NCBI GenBank assembly: GCA_013146195.2
Contig: CM028377.1
Coordinates: 4,750,239-4,814,238, forward strand
Direction of reading: 5' to 3'
Length of the DNA: 64,000 nt
Source: Codonopsis lanceolata
Lineage: Eukaryota; Streptophyta; Magnoliopsida; Asterales; Campanulaceae
The position numbers were made by a program, and so were the translations under genes. Positions 47,471-59,311 of the stretch are shown here, in pieces; position 1 is the stretch's first letter, and each line of letters opens with the position of its first letter. The notes under the pieces are model-generated. The model had not been told where the DNA came from. It worked only from the letters and a program-made list of their open reading frames with translations, and did not search any database.

Positions 47471-47855
47471 GGTGATTTGCTGTAATTTCAGGGAATAATC
47501 TGCTTTGATTGGGTTGGAATTTTGGGTGGAGCCATATATCATCAGAAAGCTATTAATGTCTAGTTTTTAACAAAAAAATCGGATCTCAAAAATAATATTC
47601 CTACAGAAAATTATGGCCTAATAAGTGAAGACTGCCGGAATAATACTCTGTTGCAGAAATTTGAAGAGTTCTTCCAACTTTTGGTATTATGTGATTCTCT
47701 CATTCTGGACAACTTAGTCAATGAGAAGCCTCACCCTTAGTATTTTGTTCATTGACTTATCTTGGAGGGTCGTTCGAAGTTTGCCTATAAAAGGGTTATT
47801 TTGAAATGAACAAAGGGGGGATTACGAATAGATATTATGTGAGCTTTTCAGCTTG
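47471..47855. other. Unassigned noncoding segment
   Basis: AT-rich, with no ORF I accept. It contains TATAAAAGGG at about 47787 (plus strand) followed by a CT-rich stretch, which resembles an LTR promoter region, but I cannot define LTR ends. Confidence 0.4.
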
Positions 47856-49061
47856 TTAAGAAGATCTTTTTCTTCTTGTATCTTGATCTAAACTCTTTGG
47901 TCGACTCCTAGAGTGGTGAGTGGTGAGTGTTGAGTGTGCCTTGTGTTTCCTCCTACTTCCCATACTTTTCGGTGTCACTAGCGGAGGATGTGGTGTTGCC
48001 AAAGGCGGTAAAGTAAACAGGGAATGTTGCTGACGTACCAGCTCTCCCAAGTACATAGAGTCGCATAGAACTGAGACCATCAGGATGCGACGGCTGCTAC
48101 CATCAATGGCCGCATGAAAAGATCCCCCCCTAAGGGAAGAAAGTAATGATATCAGGACGTGACTGATCTATGAGAGTCCGTATGGTCTCCACGTCGAATT
48201 TGGGAGCATCGGGAAGACATCTTAATTATTTGAAGTTTGATACTCTATCAAGAAAGGAGGACCAGCTCAGAGTTCATGACGACGAAAAGGGGCAAAGCCA
48301 AAGTCTGAGTAAGCCGAGACCTGTGAAAAAAAGATCATCAGAAAAATATTCAAGAGATATCCAAAGACAAAATAAAGTAATGCTGACTAGAAGATTACCT
48401 CCTATGCAATGGAGAACCCGGTCAAGTTAGCAATGCTGTTGTGGCTGGCATGATCCATGGAAAAGAACAACTCTACCAAGCCTCCTTGCCCCAAGTCATA
48501 CTACAATACCTGATATAGGTCATGCAAGCAGCCCAAAAAGAAACGCAAAAGTGCCAGAAGCATTTACGAAGAGGGTAATGCCCAAAAAAAGGAAAAGGAA
48601 GGCTCGTTTAACTCATGACATGGCTACCTCATTGTCATCATTGAGATGCCCGGCAGAATCAAGAAGCCATACCTTCACGCTACTGATATGAATCTCATAA
48701 GCACTTTTATTTGGGCTCGAAACCTAGCAAGTCACTCACATCATCATGAAGATGCCAAAGCCCAAAATCTGGTGTCAAGCCTCTGCCCTGTCATGATGGA
48801 ATGCCTGTGATAGCAGAGAAGTCCACGGGAGTCATGGTCATCTCCCCCCAAGAAAAATGAAAGGTGTGGATAGTGTCCCACCAATACTCTCGCAGAACTT
48901 CATGAATGTCCAGGAAGCTGTGAAACTTGCCCTAGGCACCTAGAAACGTTGCCAGACCAGTCTGCTCCACAAGAACCTTGGCATTAGGATAGAGCAAATT
49001 GTAGATGTCGGATATGAACTCCGAACTGGCACGCAGGTGACTCAGATGCTGCCTGACCTGA
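47856..49061 (-). pseudogene. Decayed plant mobile domain (PMD) ORF
   Basis: On the minus strand a T-rich CAG acceptor at about 49062 opens into VRQHLSHLRASSEF, then WWDTIHTFHF and GEMTMTPVDFSAITGIP (about 48880-48790). Broken segments matching the 7527-9052 protein follow: LLGFEP, FLFLFLGITLFVNAS, ANLTGF and MVSVLCDSMYLGELV (48080-47950). Many stops and frameshifts. It preserves the N-terminal part that is missing from the 7527-9052 copy. Confidence 0.7.
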
Positions 49062-50430
49062 AAAAAAAATAACACAAGGAAAAGAAAAAGAAAAGAAAAA
49101 AGAGATTGTTTTTTTTTTTGAATTTTCCTAATATTCATTTGAAAAGAAAAGAAGTAAAAAGAGAGAAAAGTTTTTTTTGTATACACTGATTTTGAAAAAA
49201 ATGGGGGAGGGGGCTTTTGCTTATTCATTTGTTTTAAAGCATATAAATATTTTTTATACATACACACACGCACACACACACATATATATATAATAAAAGT
49301 TTTTTTACATGCTATTTTTCCGTGTCCCGGACCCATTTCGTTCCTTCCGACATTAAAAATATTTTCAAAAAATATATTTTGAACACACTTAACATGACAT
49401 TTACAATTCTTTATTCTTTGTGACATTTCATCAAACACGTGGCGTGCGATTTTTGAGCAACTTTAAGCATGAATTAGATCTTCGTGCCCATGTCATAGGC
49501 ATGATGCCAGTATATCTGATTTCGTCAATTGAAATGCCAACGTCTAAATAGAATATGCGATTTAAAAAAATGTTACAGTTGATGGGTACATAACTTCAAG
49601 TGGTAGTTGAGGGGCGCTATTTGAACTTGACTCATAGTTGAGGGGGGTTATTTGTAAGGAGTTATATGTAATTGACCTATGAATGTTTGATTCTGCGGCG
49701 GAATCAACCTCCATGGCCAGATAGTCTTAGTCAATCAAATGAGCTCTATTGTGAGATTATATTAATGTAAGGTTAATATTTTGTAAGGGGTAATGATTTA
49801 GAAGATTAATCTCAGGGTGTGACTGCTCATAATATTAATTGTATGGGGTGATTTTGTAACAATGTGAGAAAATAGATAGCTAAAAGTAGATAACTACTCT
49901 CACACGTGTAAATGTGAGAGTGAATCCTAATCATTAATTTTTTAAGATAATTTAATCTCCACCTCTAAATAGCTTTAGTTAATTGGACATGTGTGAAAAT
50001 GAGCTCTATTGTAATATAGATTTTGTGCACATATTGAACCACCCTGAAAAAGAAATTGATCTCTTTGAACATAGTGCTACACAACCATACTTTCATTTTT
50101 CATAAACTAACATTTTTGCACATTCAAATACCCCCGTCAAAGTAGGAATGTTGAACATTCGAAAAATCAAACAAAATGACATTTCTTGAAACAAAATGCA
50201 CATTTTTCTCTAAATCAATCTATCATTAATTCTATCATACATTCTTCCTATATACTAACATTGCAGGATATTCAACAAAAACACAAATCATCAAAGAAGA
50301 TTTTCAAAAAAAAATTGAAATTTCAACAATTAAAGCAAATGGGTTTGAACCAAAACTTACAGCTGTGGGAGCCAAATTGGCAATGTGGGTACACCTATCT
50401 CGATGGATGTTCTCCCAATTATCCGTAGAT
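49062..50430. other. AT-rich intergenic stretch, no supported gene
   Basis: Contains an A/T low-complexity segment (49070-49200), a (CA)n/(TA)n tract at about 49262-49292, and sequence with two GTTGAGGGG words near 49600-49640. The 168-codon ORF over 48932-49438 is partly PMD remnant and partly low-complexity Lys/Phe; I do not accept it as a gene. Confidence 0.6.
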
Positions 50431-50735
50431 GTCGTTTGGTGGTCAGGATTAATGTCAGATAGGATTAATAAGCCGAATTGCCTGATGTTTGGTATGCAAT
50501 AGGTGATCGGGACTAATAGCACAAGTTATTTGGATAAAGTCATTATCCCCTCACTATTAATACCAAGGGGGAGGGTGATATTATTAGCGCCCTCACTAAA
50601 AAAAATTACGATTAACATTTGTAATCTCAAAACTACCCCCGATATACAAGTAACGATTAATAGCGAGGGAACTAATAGTACTGGGATTAATAATACTATT
50701 TATCCTTATCCGACTATCAAACAAGCCCATAGAGA
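50431..50735. mobile_element. MITE-like element with imperfect terminal inverted repeats
   Basis: The left end CGTTTGGTGGTCAGGATTAA pairs imperfectly with the reverse of the right end (TGTTTGATAGTCGGATAAGG). The inside is rich in GGATTAAT/ATTAATCC words in both directions. The size of about 300 bp and absence of coding fit a non-autonomous DNA element. I cannot fix the target duplication. Confidence 0.45.
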
Positions 50736-52275
50736 ATTAATAATGGACGATATTCCTTAAAGGACCCGGTTCATCGCGAGCAATGCGACATGATTTCGGG
50801 AATGTTGGCGCCATTTTTTGGTTCAAGCTTGAAGAGGAGGCCTGTGGGTCCCAATGAGCACAATAATAAGCTAGAAGGGGGGGTTGAATAGCTTATTAAC
50901 ACTTTAAAACTTTTAAAGTAAGTTCCTTGAAAGTTACTTGCAATCTATGAAAAGAATCAAGTAGCGGAAGACCTTCAAGAAAATTGTTTCAGGTCTGCCG
51001 ATAAGGACTACCTAGACCTTTTACAGATTACTTAAGTTCTCACGAAATGGATGAAGTAAACAATGAAACCGAGCAGTTCAATAATTAAACAGAAGGAAAT
51101 AACACAAGTATTTTGGGATGGTTCACACTATAATGAGTGCTACGTCCACCACCAAGGCAGTCAACCTTGGATTTAAATTGTGCACTATGTTTTCCACTTA
51201 GATCAATTACAAAGAATATCCCTAATGGATCGTGTACAAAATATTGACTTGTGTTTGGGTCTAGGGAATTAAATATCGTCAGAATACAAGATATTTAATT
51301 CGAAGTAATATAGTTAATGGAAGTAAACAACAAGAAGAATAAAACAATAAATGTTGAAGAGCAGCTTCTTGTTGTTGACGAGGACTTCTAGATCCGCTGA
51401 GGATCTATTGAATGCTGTGACCGAAATGAAAGACTTTGAGTTGTGTAGATTCGAGAGCAATTCTTTAAGTGTTCGATTGATTCTAGCATGTCGCTTTTGA
51501 TCCAGTCTTCAATGGGCGATTTAAGCAGTGCACTTCAAAAGATCCGTTGGAGAAGACGAAGACTTCAACAGACTCTTTTCATAAATGCATTAAATGCATG
51601 GGCTGTCACAATGGATTTCGCCTTCACGATAACTAGAGCGATAATCATTTCGAGATCTTCAAAAGGTGGGCGATTTGGTGTCGATTCGAGAGATGAAGCG
51701 AAAAGTAGGGGGACACCGCATCGCTTATTACATCAGCCAGACTTAAAAGCATTCCTCGCTGAAAGTTGCTTTCGGCGGCTTGACATGTCGAGAAAAGACT
51801 TGGATTAATTCAAATATCAACCGAGAATAAGTTTGAATTAATCCAGCCTAGCTTTGATCCGGAGAGGACACGCAGAAGCGCATCACCGGACACGAGGTCT
51901 ACCGATCTTAAGCTTGAAAGCGTGTCTTCCAAGTGAAGCAGAAGTGGTCTTCCGATGATCCTGAAAAGGTCCTACAAAAACTATACAAGGCAAAGTTCTA
52001 TACACAGTTGCCACGCTAATCGATACGCAGCCCGATTAGCCACTGAAGTATAAAACTAAAGTAATGTACTGATCAGATATAAATTTAACATAAGAATCAA
52101 CAAGGCCATTGTCCAGACATGTGAGTTGGGTTTGACCAAAAAATTTGAAATGAGAAGAAGAGGAAGCCCTCTGTTGCGAAGAAAGAAGAAGGAAAAGAAA
52201 CATATCTGTTTCTCCTCCTGTTGTCGCTTCATTGTGTTAGAGTGGAAGGATTTTTCCTTCCCCTCCCTCAAAGTT
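50736..52275. other. Unassigned segment, probably an old transposon fragment
   Basis: The GAAGGGGGGGTTGAATAG stretch near 50872 resembles the edge of plant retroelement sequences, but I see no LTR pair, coding domain or TSD. Short ORFs at 51488-51808 and 52056-52271 have no recognisable motif. Confidence 0.4.
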
Positions 52276-53071
52276 TGAAGAATTCACAACTAAACCCCTT
52301 GGGTATGAAATTTTGCAAATTGGCCCCTCCAACAACCCTGACTTAACAGAGGCTGACATTTTTTGGCAGATTTGGTACCGACGGGCGACGGCCCACCGCT
52401 CAACACAACACAACATTACTCCCTACAATACTTCATCACATAAGCACATCTACATTTTATTTTAATGTTTTAAACACATATCATGGTTTGTTGCAATTTT
52501 TTTGGTTTTTGATCATTTCCCGCTAGGGGTGCGAAACCCAGGTTTTGGGAGCGATCCACAAATATCTTACTTTTGCAAAATATTCTGGTTTTGGTCATTC
52601 ACACAAGGGGTGTGAACCCTGGGTCTTAGAAATTGTACGCACACACATTTTGCATAACTTTCTTTACACTATCTTTTAAATTTCACATTTACATTCATGC
52701 TCAGCCTTTGATTTTACATTGTCTTTCAATTTACATCGTCTTTAAATTTTACACCTAGTTTTAAAATTTACATTGTTTCTAAACTTTACACATGTGTTTA
52801 CATTCCATATTCACATTCTTTACAGCACACCCGAACTACGTTTGGTCTGATTCCTTTAAAAAGGATACGTAGGCAGCCTATCACAATTTACAAATGATTT
52901 TTAACTTCAAAATTTTCCCCAGCACTCGAACTACGTTTGGCATGATTCCGCTCAAGGATTCGTAGGTAACCCCTCGGGGCCCATCCATGATTTTTCATTT
53001 TTCCCCGAAATTGGAAGTCTATTCTTATCAACGACGTTCGTTTACTGGTAAACTCCATCTTTGAGGGGCTC
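52276..53071 (+). other. 3' region and polypurine tract of element D
   Basis: Two CTACGT/ACGTAG hairpin modules (about 52835-52875 and 52925-52970), then an ACTCCATCTTTGAGGGGCTC-type polypurine tract ending at 53071. This is the plus-strand counterpart of the region before LTR2 and LTR3. Confidence 0.65.
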
Positions 53072-53566
53072 TATAGATGTCTTATAAAATACCCCTTTTC
53101 ATAAATGTCTTATAAAATATTATTACAAATTAAATGGACTAAAGAAGTTGCTCTTTATACATTTCAAGGGGTCAGGACGTCAAAAAGGCTAAATGGAGGG
53201 CTCAAAGGATAGAAGGAAACAATGAAGGGGTGAAAGTGCACAAAAATAGAAGAAAATTAAGAATCTGGTGCGGCGCCCAAAATGGGCTGTACTGCACCCA
53301 TTTTTGCTTATACAACACCCATTTTGTTGCTTTGGCAAGCCTGTTTCTCTTCTTCAACTACGATACACGTTCAAACCAGTGGGGCGCCCAAAAAAGGCTA
53401 TGTGGTGCCCATTTTGCTTGATTACTTAGCCCAGTAAACGTGCTACAATCCGCGGCGGCTGAACCCCTACGCACTTAAACAGCCTCCTCAGCCTTTCGAG
53501 GAGTCCATTGCTTCCGCGAGAAGCTTCCTCTTCAACAATCGTTACGACAGAAGCAACCCAGCTCCC

Positions 53567-53575
53567 TATAAAAGG
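53567..53575 (+). promoter_or_regulatory. TATA box of LTR D
   Basis: TATAAAAGG within CTCCCTATAAAAGGGCC, a strong plant TATA context, about 100 bp before the G-free leader. Confidence 0.75.
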
Positions 53576-53665
53576 GCCTCATTTCTTCAGTAATTCTTGC
53601 CAACTCCTTGTTGAAGCTCTGTCGAAATGCTGCCTTGCTTCATCTTCATTCTTCTTCTTCTTTTG

Positions 53666-53784
53666 TAAACAAACACAATCACAAATACAAACCCACAAAC
53701 ACAAACACAACCACAAACCAACAAACACACAAACACAAACAACAACACAAACACACACAAAAACAACAAATAACAAAAACAAAA
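53666..53784 (+). repeat. G-free CA-rich leader tract
   Basis: About 119 nt without a single G on the plus strand, mostly CAAACA/CACAAA words. Located downstream of the TATA box, so it should be near the 5' end of the element RNA. The predicted ORFs on both strands here are low-complexity artefacts. Confidence 0.8.
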
Positions 53785-54385
53785 AGACTTCCTTTTTCAG
53801 GAAAACAAGGGGAGGACAAGGAGATCGCCTACGCACACACATTTTGCATACCAGGTACAGATTGTCACGCTCCAAGAGGTACCGTATCTTTGATATTCTG
53901 TCCCCATAAATATTTATTTTATCTTGTAAATATACATACTTTGTGGATCTGTACATATTACTATCGTTTGTATATATTGTTAAAGTATACTCTTTTTCTC
54001 TGTTTATATTGTCAACCTACGTAAATAAGTTTCCTCTCTTTAGTTGGATTTGTTTTTATGCAATGTAAATAATCGTTTTTTCTTTCTTTTAGTTCAGTTT
54101 GTATAAAATCGTTTATAAAATATTTATTTTATTCTTTCTTTGCTCCGTTATTGTTTTTATTCCATTTTATTTTGTTTCAACTAAAATCAATAAATCTTCC
54201 TTTAGTATTCTTTCCATGTATACATTTTTGATCCCTAGACTAAATACAAAAAAATGGACTGAGCATGTTAGGAATTTCTTTTTAAGACCAAAAGGATGAG
54301 TTGGGTGTTTGATCCCTTTCCAACTCGTAACTTAGCCCACGAACCCAAAATCTTGGTTTTTCTATGTTCACCATTTAAATAGATG

Positions 54386-54396
54386 TGGTGACTCTG
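54386..54396 (+). promoter_or_regulatory. PBS-like sequence next to LTR D
   Basis: TGGTGACTCTG, matching the first nine bases of the PBS of element C (TGGTGACTC). Beyond 11 bp it diverges. Confidence 0.45.
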
Positions 54397-54540
54397 TACA
54401 TACTTTTAGAGTCCACAACGAGGTCAAGCGTATTCTATGAGCTTACTTAAGTTTTGAAACATACTCGCTTTCTCAAGTAGCGAGGCGAGGGTCGAAACGG
54501 GGTACTCACACTCACATAAGTTAAATGCATTATATATACC

Positions 54541-54648
54541 CTTTTTTTTTCTTTTTTTCCTCCTAAGGGGGGCATGGGAAAACATCGAACCTGAAACCTC
54601 ACACATTGTGAAGTCTCATCTTTACCACTGAGCCACCCCCTTCAGGGC
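54541..54648 (-). mobile_element. Short tRNA-derived SINE with perfect 14-bp target duplication
   Basis: On the minus strand: a box A-like TGGCTCAGTGGTAAA (54635-54621), a box B-like AGGTTCGAT (54592-54584), a short body, then an A-rich tail (about 54561-54541). GCATTATATATACC flanks it at 54527-54540 and 54649-54662. These are the marks of a plant Pol III SINE moved by LINE machinery. The perfect duplication suggests a fairly recent insertion. The family name is not assigned. Confidence 0.85.
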
Positions 54649-54662
54649 GCATTATATATACC

Positions 54663-56342
54663 TTGATTTTATTTAAAAAGGGAATATGCTTACTTTTCAA
54701 ATAACGCTCTTAAGTTTTCAGGTATCAAATGAAAATATCAACGAAAACTCAATGATTCCGTGCAACCATGACACGATCTCCTTTTTGGAGCTGATCTCGC
54801 TTATGCAAAGTACCTTATTCGTAATTCTGGTGCCAATCCTTGTAATCACAAGGTAGTCATGCTCGCGAATTGAGCTTTATAGGGCTTATATAAAATCCTT
54901 GTAGAGTTGTAGTCACAAGTTAGACCTGCTCGTGAATCGAGCTATACGGGGCCAAATACGAGGTCTTTACATTTGCAAGTCAATCTCACTCACAATTTTA
55001 GCCCCGCATAACCTCTATTTTTATCCTCAAAAGTCGAGTAAAAGGAACCTGCATATATTGTCAAGTTATAATGCTCTAGGTTAATCAAAATACACATTTA
55101 CAACGACAGACTAGCTCCACCACTAAGGAGCCTGCATATCCTATATGCTTAATTGCTTGTATTGTTATGCCATGAATTGCATGCTTTTGATTTTGGGTTT
55201 GTTTAAAAGTTTTACCCGATAACGAACCAAATTGGTTTTATTATTTTATGTGTAAAAAGTTTTTATTTTCGAGAAAAATTAATATGTCTGAGTTCCCTAC
55301 GATGAGGTGAACAACATACTAAATTCTCGTTCATGAATTCCGTTGGGTATTTTTCAAAATATCGCAAACCCAAGTTTTGTTGAAAATTGATTTTTCCAAA
55401 ACTTTGCATGCTGTTTTGACCTGTTTATATTCTGTAAAACCGTGGTTTTATGGACTATACTTGTAGTACTCCACGAGGGCTTTCCAACGACATATTATAT
55501 GCTTAATTTGGACTTAAAATGAACTTTTTATGGCCTTGTGAAGTTGGCTTGCGTATCACGTTCGCAAATCGATTTTTAGGATTGAAAAATTGACGTCCTA
55601 CGACCCCCCCTCTCAGCCTCGATGTACGTGCCTTTTGTGGCATACCTTTCGATGTAAAAAGTAATGACTGGAAAGTACTCGACGAGACGAATCCAACGCC
55701 ACCGTCCATGACCTCATCGAGCACCTAAGGCGGCTAGAGCCCACTCTCCTGGGCCGACGCTGGAAGACTAAGATGGAGGATGACCAATCAACCGTTGATT
55801 GGTCAATGGTCAAAGCGTTGACTGATGACATGTCTATCACGTCACCTGCCACGTCAGCTGTGGGACCAACTCCAGTGACTCTGTGTTTGATGACGTCATC
55901 AGTGACATCATCATGACGTAAGTCCTGCCACGTCAGCCCTAGTGCACGCCGCCAAGCACATCATCGCCTTGTTAGCCTCCCAGAAGCCCCACACGCAAGC
56001 AGTGGCGCGCAGGGCGCGCGCCGCCTCCGCAGAGTTCGCTTTTGGAAACGCCGCCTCGACGATATTTTGGCCTCTCGAGTCCAATGGTGGCCTCTGTTTT
56101 GATCAATTCAGCCTGTAAATATTTGTTTTTGCTTTTTTAGTGTATAAAAACATGTTTTTTGATTTCTTAAAAATTCAAAAATGATATCCAGGGGCTATTT
56201 TGTCATTCTGTGACTGTTTAGGGCTATTTGGGACTGTTCTGAATTTTTTTAAATACTTTATGAATTGTAAACTATTTTAAGTCGTTTTTAGCATATTTAA
56301 TTGTCGTTTTGAGCTCTAAAATTGCAATTGGGTCTATACGAG
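54663..56342. other. Intergenic stretch between the SINE and the CACTA element
   Basis: 54836-55015 holds three degenerate repeats built on CTTGTAxxCACAAG...GCTCGYGAATYGAGCT. 55560-56070 is GC-richer and has many ACGT-core words, including TGACGTCA at 55891-55898. No coding signal. TATAAAAACATG near 56142 could be a promoter, without support. Confidence 0.5.
55838..55943. promoter_or_regulatory. Cluster of ACGT-core (bZIP-type) motifs
   Basis: CACGTCA or TGACGT words occur near 55839, 55851, 55891 (palindrome TGACGTCA), 55914 and 55930. TGACGTCA is a known bZIP target. No associated gene is visible, so a function is speculative. Confidence 0.35.
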
Positions 56343-56355
56343 CACTACAAGAAAA
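56343..56355. repeat. Terminal inverted repeat of the CACTA element
   Basis: CACTACAAGAAAA is the standard terminal sequence of plant CACTA elements. Its partner is outside the window. Confidence 0.88.
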
Positions 56356-56379
56356 GTGGGTATTTGGGAAGGCTAAAAA

Positions 56380-56830
56380 CCGTCTCAAATACTGCCAAAA
56401 CCGTCCCTAAAAGTATTTGGTACGGTTTTGGGACGGTTTTGGCTCCATCTCAAATACGAGGGTCACAAATACATTTGTCTCGGTGCAAAACCGTCCCAAA
56501 TAGTATTTGGCACGAAAAAGGTGACACTTGCGCATGTGAGTGCCATTTGACACGTATTGGGGACAGTTTGGAGTGACCCGACCCAAATGAGTAATTGGCA
56601 CGGTTGTGGTACCCTCCCAAATAGTATTTGGCACAGTTAACTTTTACCCTTCCAAATAGTATTGGGCACGGTTAATTTTGCCCTTCCAAATAGTATTTTG
56701 TACTGTTTGTGCTTATACATTTGGCACGGTTGTGTTTATACGTTTATGACGGTTTATATGTTGCCTCCCAAATGCATTTGACATGCTTTAGTCACCTTCC
56801 CAAATGCATTTGGCACGCTTTAGTCACGTT
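56380..56830. repeat. Subterminal repeats of the CACTA element
   Basis: At least eight copies, in both orientations, of variants of CCAAATAGTATTTGGCACGG with AACCGTCCC between them. Such arrays are binding sites for the accessory transposase in En/Spm-type elements. Confidence 0.82.
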
Positions 56831-56899
56831 CCCCAAAAATTATTTTGTATTATTTTATAGCTTCCCAATTGTATTTCATACTGATTTTATATAATACAC

Positions 56900-57449
56900 A
56901 TTATTTATTTATTTTTTCAGTTTAAACAACATGAATTTATTTTATGCCAACCATTTGTTGCATTATAATAATAGTCAATCTAAACTAATAAAAAAATTAT
57001 CAAATGAAGTACCCAAACATTTTATAGATATCAACTTAAGAATAACACAACCTGTTTCTAATTCATACTATACCCAAGTCAAAAACATAAGCAAACAAAC
57101 ATTCACAATGAGAATAATTCAAGAAACTAAACTAATTTTTTTGTACTAACAACCCTTCAAAAATAAGTCTTAAATAGCGACTTTCCTAAGCATGCGTCCT
57201 TCGTAGAAATAGCTAGCTCAAGTCGTCCATTAGAGCTAGAGTTGGTCCGAGCCTACAACATAATTCATATAATTAGAATAAATCATGCAAAAAAATGAAA
57301 AAAAGTAACTCAATAGTATGATTATACTAGATAAAGGGTCTACCTGTCCTACACTAGATCCGGAGCCATTTGTATCTACATGAGGAGATGATGATATTAT
57401 CCCGTGCAAGCGCCCAATAATCGTTGCATGCGCTTCATTTGTTCAAGCA
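56900..57449 (-). other. AT-rich 3' flank of the CACTA Transposase_24-type gene
   Basis: No domain-bearing ORF. About 57350-57449 can be read as a frameshifted extension of the protein (SEFEKNQMVMLEQMKRMQRL), so the gene may originally have ended further left. Confidence 0.5.
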
Positions 57450-58099
57450 TCACCATTTGATTCTTCTCAAATTCAGATATTTTTGAGCCATCTTTTCCAC
57501 CTCATCGAAAGAACGTGTTGTTGCAGCATGACCGAGACCCAAAAACATCACGATATGATGGTCCCGAGCCAACGTCCTCACACGCCCATGTCCATCTGGG
57601 CCCCATGACATCAACAAAAACTTGTTCTTTATAAGCATCGCTTGCTCCTCTACACCTACCTCATTAATTTTTTCTACCATCCTTTCCTAAAAACAAAAGT
57701 AGCATTTTAAACTAAAGTGAACATTAAAGTAAAGACACCATATAATAATACGAAATATTAAATTACTTACTACTAAGCTCCTTGTGTCATTGTCAGGTAT
57801 GGTACCATCCTTTTTACTACGTGTTTTGATGAACACGCTAGCACGGGATGTATCCTCGTTATTTGCCTTCATCTAATAACACAACATAAACACCAATTAT
57901 GAATAATAATCATTACATTGAATAGCAGATCCAACACAAAACATAGGATAAAGATTGAAAAAGGATATGCATACACAGTCGTGATAACATATGAAGTTAC
58001 AAATTTGGAAAGTAAAACATATTCAAAGATAAGCATTCCAATGATAGACCAAAATGGACTATGGAGAGCATTACTGTCAAGTGTTAACTGAGTACTAGT

Positions 58100-59311
58100 C
58101 GTGGAGCTCTAGACACTCACTCATGTAAAAAACATGAACTGATTTGATCCAATGTCTTGAACTGATTTGGCTGGTGAATATTTGTCTGAATTTCAACCAC
58201 TAAGAAGATTTTACTAAATGTGATCAATGTACCCAAGAGGAGTAGTTATTTATGTTCCTAATCCAACTTCTAAGTAATCTTGTACTCCATCACTAGATAA
58301 ATAAGCAAATCTAAAGCAAAATGACCATTTACTTGACCCGTAATAGTTTTCATACTTGCTAAATATTCTTCCCCAACAAGAAAGTTGAAACATTATAGAA
58401 GCAGTAAAGTTGGTGCAATGGTTTGACCATATGACCTAGGCGGAGAGGTGCAGATGAAATCCGTTAGATTAGCATGCTGGAAACATTTTTTCTTATGCAA
58501 ATAGGTGACTACTGTACACACAATTAGTGAATGCCATCCATCAAACACTTTCAAGATTGTAAAAAAAAACTTTCATTAATAACTCAAAACCATTAATCAA
58601 TGAAGAGTGACCCAGAAGTGCTAAATGCTTCAAACTCCTTCAGAAAAGTAACCAAATATATATTAATGGAATATGCTTCGCAATGTCTAAGTCACGAATG
58701 TATTCTCTTTCAATCTTTATCATCCAAGATCTTATCAGTTCTGTCACTTGAACTGGACAACTGTTGGTTCAAAATGATAACCTGCTGTTATGTGGAGTTT
58801 GTTAAACCGCGCACCTATTCGGCTTAAGTTTGTTCAATTAATAATTAAGCCAAGCACAAGCACGAGCACGACCACAAGCATAAATTTGGAGCTCATTGAA
58901 AGTGGAGCTTGTTAATTAAATGAGGTTGGGCATAATGAAAAGTTTACATATATTCAATCCGAGCTTGAAGCTCGAATGGATTCTTAACCTCCCAGAAGAT
59001 GAGCCAAGCCTAACTCTGTCAAAGCTTGGAGATCTAGCTCATTAGCAAATAGCAGGTATTATATGAAATCTATGCTATATCGCCATTCATTCAATCGACA
59101 ACTGCCTTTGGCATGCAATAAATACAAAAGCTTTTAAAGGAAACCAAGGAGGTGGAGCGGAAATCATAAGTGGCTGCTGTAGGCACAATGCCTTCCCATT
59201 CTGCAAGCATGGGTTTGGTTTTAACAAGTCTTGGGGGTTATTCGAGAGAGAAGATAAACCAGCATCATGGGGGTCTTACTCTTAGCAAGATGATAACCTT
59301 GAAATTCAGTA
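58100..59311. other. Intronic noncoding segment of the CACTA element
   Basis: Part of the 4.1-kb intron. It includes AGCTTG/AAGCTC-rich sequence at about 58850-59050 with several inverted words. ORF 58600-58827 has no motif. No gene supported. Confidence 0.5.

Larger units (their letters stand above)
53072..54385 (+). repeat. LTR of element D (Tat/Ogre-like, plus strand)
   Basis: Begins TATAGATGTC after the polypurine tract (other family members begin TGTAGACACC). U3 has GGCGCCCAAAATGGGC and GGTGCCCATTTTGC repeats. TATA at 53567-53575, a G-free leader at 53666-53784. Near 54300-54340 it has CCAACTCGTAACTTAGCC, which matches in reverse the GGCTAAGTTACGAGTTGG block of LTR1-3. It ends before TGGTGACTCTG at 54386, a PBS-like sequence. 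Exact 3' end uncertain by a few bases. Confidence 0.65.

Noticed and set aside
53579..54024. ORFs over the CA-rich tract
   Set aside because: Frames through a G-free simple-sequence leader; composition explains their openness.
54541..54648. Functional tRNA gene
   Set aside because: Box A- and B-like words are present but there is no cloverleaf or acceptor stem; an A tail and duplication identify a SINE.
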